37,946 bases of DNA, from positions 1-37,946 of the forward strand of contig JAWWAC010000028.1 of NCBI GenBank assembly GCA_033721915.1, given 5' to 3'. The DNA comes from REBR01 sp033721915. GTDB taxonomy: Bacteria; Pseudomonadota; Gammaproteobacteria; Pseudomonadales; Oleiphilaceae. Below the pieces are notes generated by a model. The model had not been told where the DNA came from and did not search any database. It worked only from the letters and a program-made list of their open reading frames with translations. The position numbers were made by a program, and so were the translations under genes. This document shows, one piece after another, positions 25,794 through 33,683 of this stretch (position 1 is its first letter; each line of letters starts with the position of its first letter).

Positions 25794-26780
25794 ATGAACA
25801 ATGCCGCCAAGCGCCCAGTGATCACCGTACTCACGGCTCCGGATGAGGAGCGTCCGCCGGGTCTGGAGCCCCTGATGGATCAGGCCGAGGTGCGTTTCGC
25901 CTGGGATGTGGGCTCACTGCGACAGGCCATGCCCGGCACCGAGATCATGATGGTGACGGACTTCCGCACCGGTGTGCTGCCCGGGGCCTTCGACCTGGCG
26001 GACAGCCTGCACTGGATCCATGCCACCAGTGCCGGTGTGGACGCACTGATGTTCGACGAGCTGATCAACAGCGATGTGCTGGTGACCAACGCCCAGGGGA
26101 TCTTCGACCGCACCATCGCCGAGTACGTGCTCTGCACCATTCTGATGTTCACCAAGGACTTTCCCAACTCACTGCGCCTTCAGATGAAGCGCCAGTGGCA
26201 GCACCGTGACACGGAGCGCACCGAAGGGCAGCGGGTGCTGGTGGTGGGGGCCGGCTCCATCGGCCGCCAGATTGCTCAACTGACCGGTGCCATCGGCCTT
26301 GAGGTGCACGGCATTGCCCGCCGTGCCCGGGAGGGAGACCCGGATTTCGTGGCGGTGCACGACAACAACGCCCTCACGGAGCAGTTGGGGCAGGCGGATT
26401 TTGTGGTCATCGCCGCGCCACTGACTCCGGCCACAGAGGGCATGTTCGACAGCCAGGCCTTCAAGGCCATGAAAAACAGCGCCAGGCTGATTAACATCGG
26501 CCGTGGTCCCATTGTCAAAACCAAAGACCTGGTGGCGGCACTGGAAAGCGGCGAGATTGCCGGCGCCGGACTGGATGTGTTCGAAGAGGAGCCGCTGCCC
26601 TCGGATCACCCTCTCTGGGACATGGACAACGTACTGATCACCGCCCATATGGCCGGTGACTTTATCGGCTGGAAGCGGGCCCTGACGGAGCAGTTCCTGG
26701 ACAACCTCCAGCGCTGGCAGCGGGGCGAAGAACGATTCAATGTGGTGGACAAGGCCTCGGGGTATGTCCCAGGGCGCTGA
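25794..26780 (+). CDS. D-isomer-specific 2-hydroxyacid dehydrogenase
   Basis: 328 residues. It reduces a 2-oxoacid to the D-2-hydroxyacid with NAD(P)H or the reverse. The nucleotide-binding GAGSIG lies in VLVVGAGSIGRQIAQL (about 152-167). The catalytic triad is visible as Arg in NIGRGP, Glu in DVFEEEP and His in LITAHMAG. The substrate half has TSAGVD. It resembles the short glyoxylate/hydroxypyruvate reductase-like branch. AGGAG lies five bases before the ATG at 25794; a TTG at 25779 is in frame but badly placed. It converges with the next gene with only four bases between stops. Confidence 0.92.
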   Translation: MNNAAKRPVITVLTAPDEERPPGLEPLMDQAEVRFAWDVGSLRQAMPGTEIMMVTDFRTGVLPGAFDLADSLHWIHATSAGVDALMFDELINSDVLVTNAQGIFDRTIAEYVLCTILMFTKDFPNSLRLQMKRQWQHRDTERTEGQRVLVVGAGSIGRQIAQLTGAIGLEVHGIARRAREGDPDFVAVHDNNALTEQLGQADFVVIAAPLTPATEGMFDSQAFKAMKNSARLINIGRGPIVKTKDLVAALESGEIAGAGLDVFEEEPLPSDHPLWDMDNVLITAHMAGDFIGWKRALTEQFLDNLQRWQRGEERFNVVDKASGYVPGR

Positions 26781-26784
26781 CCCA

Positions 26785-27942
26785 TCAGCGCAGCCTGGCC
26801 AGTATGGCGTCCCCCACCGCATTCGTGGCTCTGGCGGTGCCGCCATTCTCCGCCAGGTCCGCCGCCACCGCCTCGTACAGGGTATCGGCCGCACTGGCCA
26901 GTGATTCGTTCTCTTCACCCAGCCAGGCCAGCAGCCGTGCCGTGGTGAACAACATGGCGGTGGGGTCTGCCTTGTTCTCGCCGGCGATGTCCGGGGCGCT
27001 GCCGTGGGTGGGCTCGAACATGGAAGGGCGGCTGCGGTCCTCGGGGTTGATGTTGCAGGAGGGGGCCACGCCCAGTCCGCCGGAAATCACCGCCGCCAGG
27101 TCCGTGAGAATGTCCCCCTGCAGGTTGCTGGCCACCACCACATCGAACTGCCAGGGGGCCTGGACAAACTTCATGCAGGCGGCGTCGATCAGCTCATGGG
27201 TGGTGGCCACATCCGGATACTCCGCCGCCACTTCCTCGAACACCTCGGTGTACATGTCGCCCCAGTGGCGCAATGCGTTGCGTTTGGTGATCAGGCACAG
27301 CTGTGAATCGCACTGCTGGCCGTCCGGGTGTTCAAACCGGCGCTGTGTCCCAATGGCGCGGCGTTCCTCACCCCGCTGCCGGGCCCGTTCAAAGGCGTAG
27401 CGGATGATTCGTTCGCTGCCAAAGCGGGTGAACAGCTCGGTCTGGGTGGCCACCTCCTGGGGGGTGCCCTTGCGCAAGCGCCCCCCCTGGCTGACGTATT
27501 CCCCCTCGCTGTTCTCACGGATCACCAGCATGTCCGTGTCCGCCGCCCTGGGGTCCGCCAGGTATTGACGTGCCCCGGGCAGTTGCCGGGCAGGGCGTTC
27601 ACAGACCCACTGGTCAAAGCCCTTGCGCATTTCCAGCAGGGGGGAGAGTGAGACACTGTCCGGCAGCACATAGCGTTTCCGGTCCCGGGCCGGCCCAGGG
27701 TCACCCAGTGCGCCCAGAAGAATGGCGTCAAAATCCGCCAGCTGATCCAGTGCATCGGCCGGCATCATTTCACCATGGGCCTGGTGGTAGGCCGTGCTGG
27801 GCCAGTCCAGCCGGGTCAGCTCCAGTTGCAACAGCCCCTGCTGCTTCATGGCTTCCAGCACGCGCAGGGACTGATCAATAACCTCGGGGCCGATACCGTC
27901 ACCCGGAACAACGGCGATCCTGGGAATCCTGACTGATGACAT
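26785..27942 (-). CDS. Isocitrate/isopropylmalate dehydrogenase family, D-malate/tartrate dehydrogenase-like
   Basis: 385 residues. It is an NAD- and metal-dependent beta-decarboxylating dehydrogenase. VVPGDGIGPEVI opens the fold. LVIRENSEGEYVSQGGR and the following FTRFGSERIIRYAFERA agree with E. coli DmlA (YVVRENTEGEYSSLGGR) better than with LeuB or Icd. DVVVASNLQGDILTDL holds the metal aspartates, and EPTHGSAPDIAG is the family signature. There is an extra segment (about residues 195-215) rich in Arg/Gln. D-malate or tartrate is the likely substrate, but isopropylmalate-type substrates are not excluded. The ATG at 27942 has GGGAG six bases upstream; the longer open frame to 28047 is rejected. 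Confidence 0.85.
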   Translation of the reverse strand: MSSVRIPRIAVVPGDGIGPEVIDQSLRVLEAMKQQGLLQLELTRLDWPSTAYHQAHGEMMPADALDQLADFDAILLGALGDPGPARDRKRYVLPDSVSLSPLLEMRKGFDQWVCERPARQLPGARQYLADPRAADTDMLVIRENSEGEYVSQGGRLRKGTPQEVATQTELFTRFGSERIIRYAFERARQRGEERRAIGTQRRFEHPDGQQCDSQLCLITKRNALRHWGDMYTEVFEEVAAEYPDVATTHELIDAACMKFVQAPWQFDVVVASNLQGDILTDLAAVISGGLGVAPSCNINPEDRSRPSMFEPTHGSAPDIAGENKADPTAMLFTTARLLAWLGEENESLASAADTLYEAVAADLAENGGTARATNAVGDAILARLR

Positions 27943-28109
27943 GCTGATCTCCCGCTGGCTGGACAAAGAAAAAGCGTCTCTGGCTACACTAGCCGTTAGC
28001 GGCCGGGCTGAAAAGCGTGGCATTGCAAGGGGATCGGATTTCTGCAATCTTGCGTATCAATAAGTAATTATCAATGACTGACCAATGCATCACAGAGGCC
28101 TCAAACCCC

Positions 28110-28895
28110 ATGTCCGATCCCCTGTTTGTCGATCCGGATCAGTTGTTCGACGAATCCCACTGCGATCACTGCATCTGCGGTGCCGGTCTGGATTTCGATT
28201 TCACCTTCGCCTTCCAGCCCATTTTGGATGCCGAGGAGGGCACCGTGCTGGCCTACGAGGCTCTGGTACGGGGTATTAACGGTGAAGGTGCGGGCTATGT
28301 GCTGGACCAGGTAAACAAGCGCAGCATGTACCGCTTCGATCAGGCCTGCCGGGTCAAGGCGGTGAAGCTGGCCTCCGAACTGGGCATGAAAGAGTACCTG
28401 AGCATCAACTTCATGCCCAACGCCGTCTACAAGGCGGAGACCTGCATCCAGACTACACTGGCGGCCGCCAAGCGCTACCAATTTGATACCAGCAAGCTGA
28501 TCTTTGAGTTTACCGAGGTGGAGAACCTGGCCTCTACGGAGCACCTGCGGTCCATTATCGATGCCTACCATGAAATGGGCTTCTCCATCGCCCTGGACGA
28601 TTACGGTGCCGGCTATTCCCGCATGAACCTCTTGATTGAAGCCCGTCCCAAATTCCTCAAGCTGGACATGGCACTGATCCGGGATGTGCACAAGCAGCCC
28701 AGGAAGCAGGCCATGATCGAGGGCACACTGCTGTCCATGTTCCGTTTGGGCGTGAAAGTGATTGCCGAGGGCGTGGAGACGGAAGAGGAATACCGCTGGT
28801 GCCGCGTCGCCGGAATTCGTTACTACCAGGGCTACCTGCTGGCCAAACCCGGCTTTGAATCACTGCCCAAACCTTACATCCCGGAAGAGCCCTGA
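28110..28895 (+). CDS. Stand-alone EAL-domain phosphodiesterase with N-terminal cysteine cluster
   Basis: 261 residues from this start. After a short N-terminus with three cysteines (C18, C21, C23 in HCDHCICG) the EAL domain fills the protein. EAL at 50-52, SINFMPNAV, FEFTEVE, ALDDYGAGYS, LKLDM and AEGVET keep all catalytic positions, so c-di-GMP hydrolysis is likely. The cysteines could bind metal or sense redox state. An alternative ATG at 28074 adds 12 residues but has no ribosome-binding site, whereas AGAGG precedes 28110. Its TGA overlaps the start of the next gene (TGATG at 28893-28897). Divergent from the D-malate dehydrogenase-like gene. Confidence 0.87.
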   Translation: MSDPLFVDPDQLFDESHCDHCICGAGLDFDFTFAFQPILDAEEGTVLAYEALVRGINGEGAGYVLDQVNKRSMYRFDQACRVKAVKLASELGMKEYLSINFMPNAVYKAETCIQTTLAAAKRYQFDTSKLIFEFTEVENLASTEHLRSIIDAYHEMGFSIALDDYGAGYSRMNLLIEARPKFLKLDMALIRDVHKQPRKQAMIEGTLLSMFRLGVKVIAEGVETEEEYRWCRVAGIRYYQGYLLAKPGFESLPKPYIPEEP

Positions 28896-29245
28896 TGCTG
28901 TACCGCATGATTGTGGTGGTCATCGGGCTGACACTGGTGGCCCTGCTGTTTTCTCTCATGTGGGCCGGTTCGGCACTGCTGATGCGTCATTGCGGAGAGC
29001 AGGAACGGCTGCTGGAGCGCTCGCGCATCATTGCCGTGTGGACCTTCGCCGGCTTTGGCCTGGGGCTGGTGTTCTTTGGTTTCGGCGGGCCCATACTGGG
29101 CACCTATATGTTCTACCGTGCCGCACGGGGCACCCTGCCGGAGGTGCCCGAGGCGAAGCTCCTGCTGGCGGGGCTGGCCACGGTGGTGGCCAGCAGTGTG
29201 CTCTCCGGCGGCATTCTCTTCAGCCTGATCCTCAGTCTGGAATAA
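28895..29245 (+). CDS. Small three-helix membrane protein
   Basis: 116 residues with three hydrophobic spans: about 5-29, 46-72 (with a Gly/Phe-rich GFGLGLVFFGFGGPILG) and 88-113. Between spans 1 and 2 lies a charged segment EQERLLERSR. No family recognised. Its ATG overlaps the stop of the EAL gene, so the two are co-translated and probably act together, for example as membrane anchor or output. Its last 14 bases overlap the 3' end of the convergent LysR gene. Confidence 0.7.
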   Translation: MLYRMIVVVIGLTLVALLFSLMWAGSALLMRHCGEQERLLERSRIIAVWTFAGFGLGLVFFGFGGPILGTYMFYRAARGTLPEVPEAKLLLAGLATVVASSVLSGGILFSLILSLE

Positions 29246-30137
29246 AGCGCCGCCGCAGCCTCTCGCGGAACCACTGCAGAGCCGGCTCCCGTTCGTACTG
29301 GCGGTGCCAGTACAGGTGCACATCCACCACCGGTAACTCCGCCGGTGCCTCCAGCAACACCACGTCCAGATGGCGAACTATGGTCTCCGCGTAGGCCTGT
29401 GGCATGGTCACCAGCAGCTGTGTCTGCTCCGCCACCCGGCAGGCGGCGAAATAATGCTGGCAACGCATGGCAATACGCCGCCTCGCCCCCTGGGCACTCA
29501 GTGCGAAGTCCTCGATGCCCGGCCCCTCCGCCCTGGAGGACACCAGCACATGGTGCGCCGCCAGATAGGCCGCCAGATCCATGCCCTTTTGCGCCAGTGG
29601 ATGGGTGCTGGCGGCCACCACCACCAGCCTGTCCTCATGGAGGTGCTCATGGGCGGTCTGCTCGCTCACCGGCAGCAGCACATCCACCGCGAAATCCACC
29701 TTGCCCGCCGCCAGCTGCTGCTCCATGTCACGCCTTGCGATGCGCTGGCTGACGATCTCAATGGCCGGGTAATCCGTCAGGTCCCGCATCAGCGCCGGCA
29801 GGAAGGTGGTCTCCAGCACGTCCCGCAGTGCCAGGTTGAACACCTTGGCCTGGTGCTGTGGCTCAAAGGCCTGGAACTGGTTCAGAGCCGTCTGTATATC
29901 GCTCAGCCCCGGCAGCACCGCGTCCGCCAGGCGCCGTGCCAGTGGCGTGGGGGCCATGCGGTTGCCCTGGCGCAGAAACAGCGGGTCGTCGTACTGGTCC
30001 CTCAGGCGGGCCAGTGAATGGCTCACGGCGGGCTGGGTCAGGTGCAGCACCTGGCTGGCCCGGGTCAGGCTGCCTTCCCGGTAAATGGTGACAAACACCT
30101 GCAGCAGGTTCAGGTCGATACGGTGGGGTGAAAACAT
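29232..30137 (-). CDS. LysR-family transcriptional regulator
   Basis: 301 residues. The N-terminal winged helix-turn-helix (about 6-65) reads LNLLQVFVTIYREGSLTRAS, then HLTQPAVSHSLARLRD, close to NodD/SyrM/LeuO-type LysR proteins. The effector domain (about 92-298) follows; FALSAQGARRR and the cysteine-containing HYFAACRVAEQ are visible. The ATG at 30137 is chosen because the DNA-binding domain starts there; the frame is open to 30257 but the extra N-terminus is atypical. It is transcribed away from the acyl-CoA dehydrogenase operon and is very probably its regulator, binding the inverted repeat at 30189-30216. Confidence 0.93.
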   Translation of the reverse strand: MFSPHRIDLNLLQVFVTIYREGSLTRASQVLHLTQPAVSHSLARLRDQYDDPLFLRQGNRMAPTPLARRLADAVLPGLSDIQTALNQFQAFEPQHQAKVFNLALRDVLETTFLPALMRDLTDYPAIEIVSQRIARRDMEQQLAAGKVDFAVDVLLPVSEQTAHEHLHEDRLVVVAASTHPLAQKGMDLAAYLAAHHVLVSSRAEGPGIEDFALSAQGARRRIAMRCQHYFAACRVAEQTQLLVTMPQAYAETIVRHLDVVLLEAPAELPVVDVHLYWHRQYEREPALQWFRERLRRRFIPD

Positions 30138-30188
30138 GGTCTGGGCTGGTGCTCTCCGTGGTGGTTTCTCTATAAGCCATGCTAATTG

Positions 30189-30216
30189 TAGGCGATTAGA
30201 AAAATTCAGTCGCCTA
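30189..30216. promoter_or_regulatory. LysR-type operator between lysR and the ACAD operon
   Basis: TAGGCGA (30189-30195) and TCGCCTA (30210-30216) are perfect inverted arms with a 14-base AT-rich spacer. CTAAT/ATTAG elements recur inside and beside it. It lies just upstream of TACACT (30234-30239), placing the arms near -57 and -36 as expected for LysR activation. Confidence 0.55.
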
Positions 30217-30233
30217 ATGGAGAAATTTTTCAC

Positions 30234-30239
30234 TACACT
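30234..30239 (+). promoter_or_regulatory. -10 element of the ACAD operon
   Basis: TACACT about 98 bases before the dehydrogenase start. No -35 match is seen 17 bases upstream, where the right arm of the LysR-type repeat lies, consistent with an activator-dependent promoter. Confidence 0.4.
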
Positions 30240-30336
30240 GGCTCCACGCCTGACCACAGGCTCCGATCACTGACCCCGGTTCCGGCTTTCAGAAACAGAC
30301 AACCGGCCCGGCACAGCACAACAAGAGGAACGCCCC

Positions 30337-31542
30337 ATGGATTTCGAAATGTCGGCCAAAGGCCAGGACTACTACAAGCGCGTCAAGGCGTTTATGGACC
30401 AGCACATCCACCCCATCGAGGAAGACTACTTCCGTGAGCTGCACTCACTGGAGAACCCCTGGGTGGTGCTGCCGGTGATCACCGAGCTCAAGGCCAAGGC
30501 CAAGGCCGAGGGGCTGTGGAACCTCTTCCTGCCCAAGAGCGAGCACGGTGCCGGCCTGAGCAATTCCGACTACGCCGTGCTGGCGGAAGAGATGGGCCGC
30601 AGCTTTATCGCCCCCGAGATCTTCAACTGCAACGCACCGGACACCGGCAACATGGAAGTGCTGCATTATTACGGCTCCAAGGAGCAGCAGGAGCGCTGGC
30701 TCAAGCCGCTGCTGGCGGGCGAGATCCGCTCCGCCTTCTGCATGACGGAGCCGGACGTGGCCTCATCGGACGCCACCAACATGAGCGCCACCGCCGAGAT
30801 CGAGGGGGACGAGGTGGTCCTCAACGGCCGCAAGTGGTGGAGCACCGGCATCGGCCACCCGGACTGCAAGGTCATCATCTTCATGGGGCGCACGGACCCC
30901 AATGCCCACCGTCACCAGCAGCACTCCATGGTGGTGGTGCCCAGGGACACCCCCGGCGTGAAGGTGGAGCGCATGCTCACCGTCTTCGGCGACAACGACG
31001 CCCCCTACGGCCACGGCGAAGTGTCCTTTACCAATGTGCGACTGCCCAAGAGCGCCATTATCAAGGGCCCTGGCCGTGGCTTTGAAATCGCCCAGGGCCG
31101 CCTCGGTCCGGGCCGTGTGCACCACTGCATGCGCGCTATCGGCGCCGCCGAGCGCACACTGGAACTGATGATCCGCCGCTCACTGAGCCGTGAGGCCTTT
31201 GGCCGCCCGCTGGCCAAGCTCGGCGGCAACCCGGACATCATCGCCCGTGCCCGCATGAACATCGAGCAGGCCCGGCTGCTGACCCTGAAAACCGCCTGGC
31301 TGCTGGACACCAAGGGCATTCTGGGTGCCATCAGTGAGGTCTCCCAGATCAAGGCGGCCATTCCGGAGATGCTCTGCGAGATCGTGGACCAGGCCATACA
31401 GATGCATGGCGGCGGCGGTCTGAGCACCGACCACCCCCTCACCGGTCTCTACGGCTATGCCCGTTCACTGCGCCTTGCGGACGGCCCGGATGAGGTGCAT
31501 CGTGCCATGGTGGCGCGCATTGAGCTGAAGAAGTACAAGTAA
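30337..31542 (+). CDS. Acyl-CoA dehydrogenase, ACAD10/ACAD11 (LvaC) type
   Basis: 401 residues. An FAD-dependent acyl-CoA dehydrogenase fold. It closely matches, from memory, the C-terminal half of human ACAD11: AEGLWNLFLP, APDTGNMEVLHYYGS, FCMTEPDVASSDATNM, NGRKWWSTG, QHSMVVVPRDTPGVK, GRLGPGRVHHCMR and LRLADGPDEVH. This subgroup acts on acyl-CoAs with a phosphorylated 4-hydroxyl in the known pathways (LvaC; ACAD10/11) rather than on plain fatty acyl-CoA. AAGAGGAA precedes the ATG. It is the first gene of the operon; the matching kinase half is two genes downstream. Confidence 0.95.
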   Translation: MDFEMSAKGQDYYKRVKAFMDQHIHPIEEDYFRELHSLENPWVVLPVITELKAKAKAEGLWNLFLPKSEHGAGLSNSDYAVLAEEMGRSFIAPEIFNCNAPDTGNMEVLHYYGSKEQQERWLKPLLAGEIRSAFCMTEPDVASSDATNMSATAEIEGDEVVLNGRKWWSTGIGHPDCKVIIFMGRTDPNAHRHQQHSMVVVPRDTPGVKVERMLTVFGDNDAPYGHGEVSFTNVRLPKSAIIKGPGRGFEIAQGRLGPGRVHHCMRAIGAAERTLELMIRRSLSREAFGRPLAKLGGNPDIIARARMNIEQARLLTLKTAWLLDTKGILGAISEVSQIKAAIPEMLCEIVDQAIQMHGGGGLSTDHPLTGLYGYARSLRLADGPDEVHRAMVARIELKKYK

Positions 31543-31555
31543 CGCCGGAACCATG

Positions 31556-31583
31556 ACGCCGGCTGCTTGAGGGCAGCCGGCGT
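31556..31583 (+). other. Perfect 11-bp hairpin between the dehydrogenase and first SDR
   Basis: Bases 31556-31566 pair completely with 31573-31583 around a 6-base loop (TTGAGG). Only TGCTGTTTG follows, so it is a weak terminator, or an RNA stability or attenuation element inside the operon. Confidence 0.55.
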
Positions 31584-31656
31584 TGCTGTTTGCGGCAACA
31601 CCACAAGGTCGCCCCCGTGAACCGCGGCCAACAGTCAATAACAAGGATTACACAAC

Positions 31657-32472
31657 ATGAGTCAGCGAGTTTTTATTACCGGCGGTGCCAGCGGCCTGGG
31701 CCGTTCACTGGCGCTGCGTTACGCCCGTGACGGCGCCCGTGTCTGCATCGGCGACATCAACCCGGAGCAGGGTGCCGAGGTGGAGCAGCAGATCAACGCC
31801 GCCGGCGGCGAAGGCTTCTACATGAACTGCGACGTGCGCCGCCTGAGCGATTTCGAGAAGGTGCGCGACGAGCTGGTCAAGCGCTGGGACGGGGTGGACA
31901 TTGTCGTCAACAACGCCGGCGTGGCCACCGCGGGCACCATCGAGGACAGCACACTGGCGGACTGGGAGTGGATCCTGGACATCAATGTCATGGGCGTGGT
32001 GCGCGGCTGCAAGGTGTTCACACCCCTGCTGAAGAAGCAGGGCAGTGGCTCCTTTGTCAACATCGCCTCCATGGCTGGCCTGATGCTGGCGCCGTTGATG
32101 AGCAGCTACAACGTCTCCAAGGCCGGCGTGATTGCCCTGTCCGAGACACTCAACCACGAGCTGGTCAATGACGGCATCCACGTCTGCGCGGTGTGCCCCG
32201 CCTTCTTCCAGACCAACCTCACCAGCTCCATGCGTTCCGATCTGCCCGGTATCCAGCAGAACGTGAACAAGCTGATGAAGAAGTCCACGGTCACCGCCGA
32301 GGACGTGGCGGAGGACATCCACCGGGCCGTGCGCAAGAAGCAGTTCTGGGTGCTGCCCCACAAGACCGAAAGGCGCCTCTGGTACATCAAGCGTGCCAGC
32401 CCCAAGGCCTTCGACATGCTGCTGAACATGGAGAGCAAGCGCTGGATGAAGCGCATGGGCAAAACCGCCTGA
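31657..32472 (+). CDS. Short-chain dehydrogenase/reductase (first of two)
   Basis: 271 residues. Classical SDR: cofactor motif TGGASGLG (8-15), D33 after the second strand (GDIN, favouring NAD(H)), NNAG (85-88), catalytic S138, Y151 and K155 in SSYNVSKAG. The C-terminal part (HKTERRLWYIKRASPKAFDM) is longer than in FabG and suits the SDR branch acting on hydrophobic alcohols or ketones. It probably oxidises or reduces a keto/hydroxy group in the ACAD10/11-type pathway, by analogy with LvaD. Preceded by AAGGA; 114 bases after the dehydrogenase. Confidence 0.93.
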   Translation: MSQRVFITGGASGLGRSLALRYARDGARVCIGDINPEQGAEVEQQINAAGGEGFYMNCDVRRLSDFEKVRDELVKRWDGVDIVVNNAGVATAGTIEDSTLADWEWILDINVMGVVRGCKVFTPLLKKQGSGSFVNIASMAGLMLAPLMSSYNVSKAGVIALSETLNHELVNDGIHVCAVCPAFFQTNLTSSMRSDLPGIQQNVNKLMKKSTVTAEDVAEDIHRAVRKKQFWVLPHKTERRLWYIKRASPKAFDMLLNMESKRWMKRMGKTA

Positions 32473-32499
32473 AGCAATACCCTGACAGCGATTCGGGCA

Positions 32500-32559
32500 G
32501 GGGCCAGCCAGGCCCCGGCGAGCGACCAGAAAGGCCGGCAGTGCCCCCGGGGCCTGCCG
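32500..32559 (+). other. Structured spacer before the kinase gene
   Basis: Two strong hairpins in the 109-base gap between SDR and kinase: GGGGCC/GGCCCC (32500-32505 and 32511-32516) and CGGCAG/CTGCCG (32536-32541 and 32554-32559) with inner GCCCC/GGGGC. The second ends just before the kinase ribosome-binding site (AAGGAG at 32567-32572). Confidence 0.45.
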
Positions 32560-32581
32560 AGCCAGTAAGGAGAGCCACACC

Positions 32582-33646
32582 ATGTCACTGATTGATCAAC
32601 CCGGTGAAGTCCGGGAAGGGGAATCCCTGGATACCGGTGCAGTCGACCGGTTCATGAAATCCAGACTGCCGGAACTGACCGGCGAGCCGGTGATCCGCCA
32701 GTACCCCGGCGGCGCCTCCAACCTGACCTACCAGGTGGATTACGGCGACCGCTCCTTTGTACTGCGACGCCCCCCATTCGGCACACTGGCCAAGTCCGCC
32801 CATGACATGCTGCGTGAAGCGCGCATCATGGAGTCCCTCAAGCCGGTCTACCCCTATGTGCCCACCATCATTGCCATCTGCGATGACCACGATGTGCTGG
32901 GGGCAGACTTCTACATCATGGAGCGCATCCCCGGCATCATACTGCGCCAGGACTTCCCCAAGGGCTTTGACCTGAGCCCTGAGGACACCAACAAGCTGTG
33001 CCGCAGCGTCATCGACAAGCTGGTGGACCTGCATCAGGTGGATTACAAGGCGGCGGGGCTGGAGCATATCGGCAAGGGCGCCGGCTACGTGGAGCGCCAG
33101 ATCACCGGCTGGAGCGAGCGCTTCCGCAAGGCCCACACGGAGGACGTGGGGGACTGCGAGAAAGTGATGGCCTGGCTGAAGGAGAAGATGCCGGAGGATC
33201 ACAGCATCTGCATCATCCACAACGACTTCCGCTTCGACAACGCGGTGCTCAACCCGGACAACCCCTTCGAGGTGATCGGCATACTGGACTGGGAGATGGC
33301 CACACTGGGTGACCCCCTCATGGACCTGGGCAACACACTGGCCTACTGGGTGCAGAAGGACGACGAGGGCCCTTTCCAGATGATGCGCCGACAGCCCACC
33401 CACAGGCCCGGCATGATGACCCGCCGTGAGGTGGTGGATTACTACCTGGAGCGCTCCGGCATCGAGATCGACAACTTCGATTATTACGAGGTGTACGGTC
33501 TGTTCCGCCTGGCGGTGATCATGCAGCAGATCTACTACCGCTATTACCACGGCCAGACCAGCGACAAGCGCTTTGCCATCTTCGGCCAGGCCATCAGCTA
33601 CCTGGAAAAGCGCTGTGAACGCCTGATGGCCGAGAGCGCCCTGTAA
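32582..33646 (+). CDS. APH-type phosphotransferase, ACAD10/ACAD11 kinase half (LvaA-like)
   Basis: 354 residues. Aminoglycoside-phosphotransferase/protein-kinase-like fold. Catalytic loop IIHNDFRFDN with H213 and D215, metal-binding DWE (D236) in GILDWEMATLGDPLMDLG, and N-lobe YPGGASNLTY followed by FVLRRPP with the ATP lysine position occupied by arginine as in human ACAD11 (VLRKKPP). IGKGAGYVERQI also matches ACAD11. In ACAD10/11 and LvaA this domain phosphorylates the 4-hydroxyl of 4-hydroxyacyl-CoA; antibiotic resistance is not implied. AAGGAG precedes the ATG by nine bases. The separate small partner LvaB is not seen. Confidence 0.92.
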   Translation: MSLIDQPGEVREGESLDTGAVDRFMKSRLPELTGEPVIRQYPGGASNLTYQVDYGDRSFVLRRPPFGTLAKSAHDMLREARIMESLKPVYPYVPTIIAICDDHDVLGADFYIMERIPGIILRQDFPKGFDLSPEDTNKLCRSVIDKLVDLHQVDYKAAGLEHIGKGAGYVERQITGWSERFRKAHTEDVGDCEKVMAWLKEKMPEDHSICIIHNDFRFDNAVLNPDNPFEVIGILDWEMATLGDPLMDLGNTLAYWVQKDDEGPFQMMRRQPTHRPGMMTRREVVDYYLERSGIEIDNFDYYEVYGLFRLAVIMQQIYYRYYHGQTSDKRFAIFGQAISYLEKRCERLMAESAL

Positions 33647-33683
33647 CGGGCCATCCACACGAACACTGCCTGAGGAAGACACC

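Noticed and set aside
28074..28109. Earlier start for the EAL protein at 28074
   Set aside because: It is in frame, but no ribosome-binding sequence precedes it and it falls near a possible -10; AGAGG before 28110 is better. The choice remains uncertain.
32582..33646. Aminoglycoside resistance gene
   Set aside because: The fold is APH-like, but the motifs and operon match the ACAD10/11 kinase branch; nothing suggests antibiotic modification.
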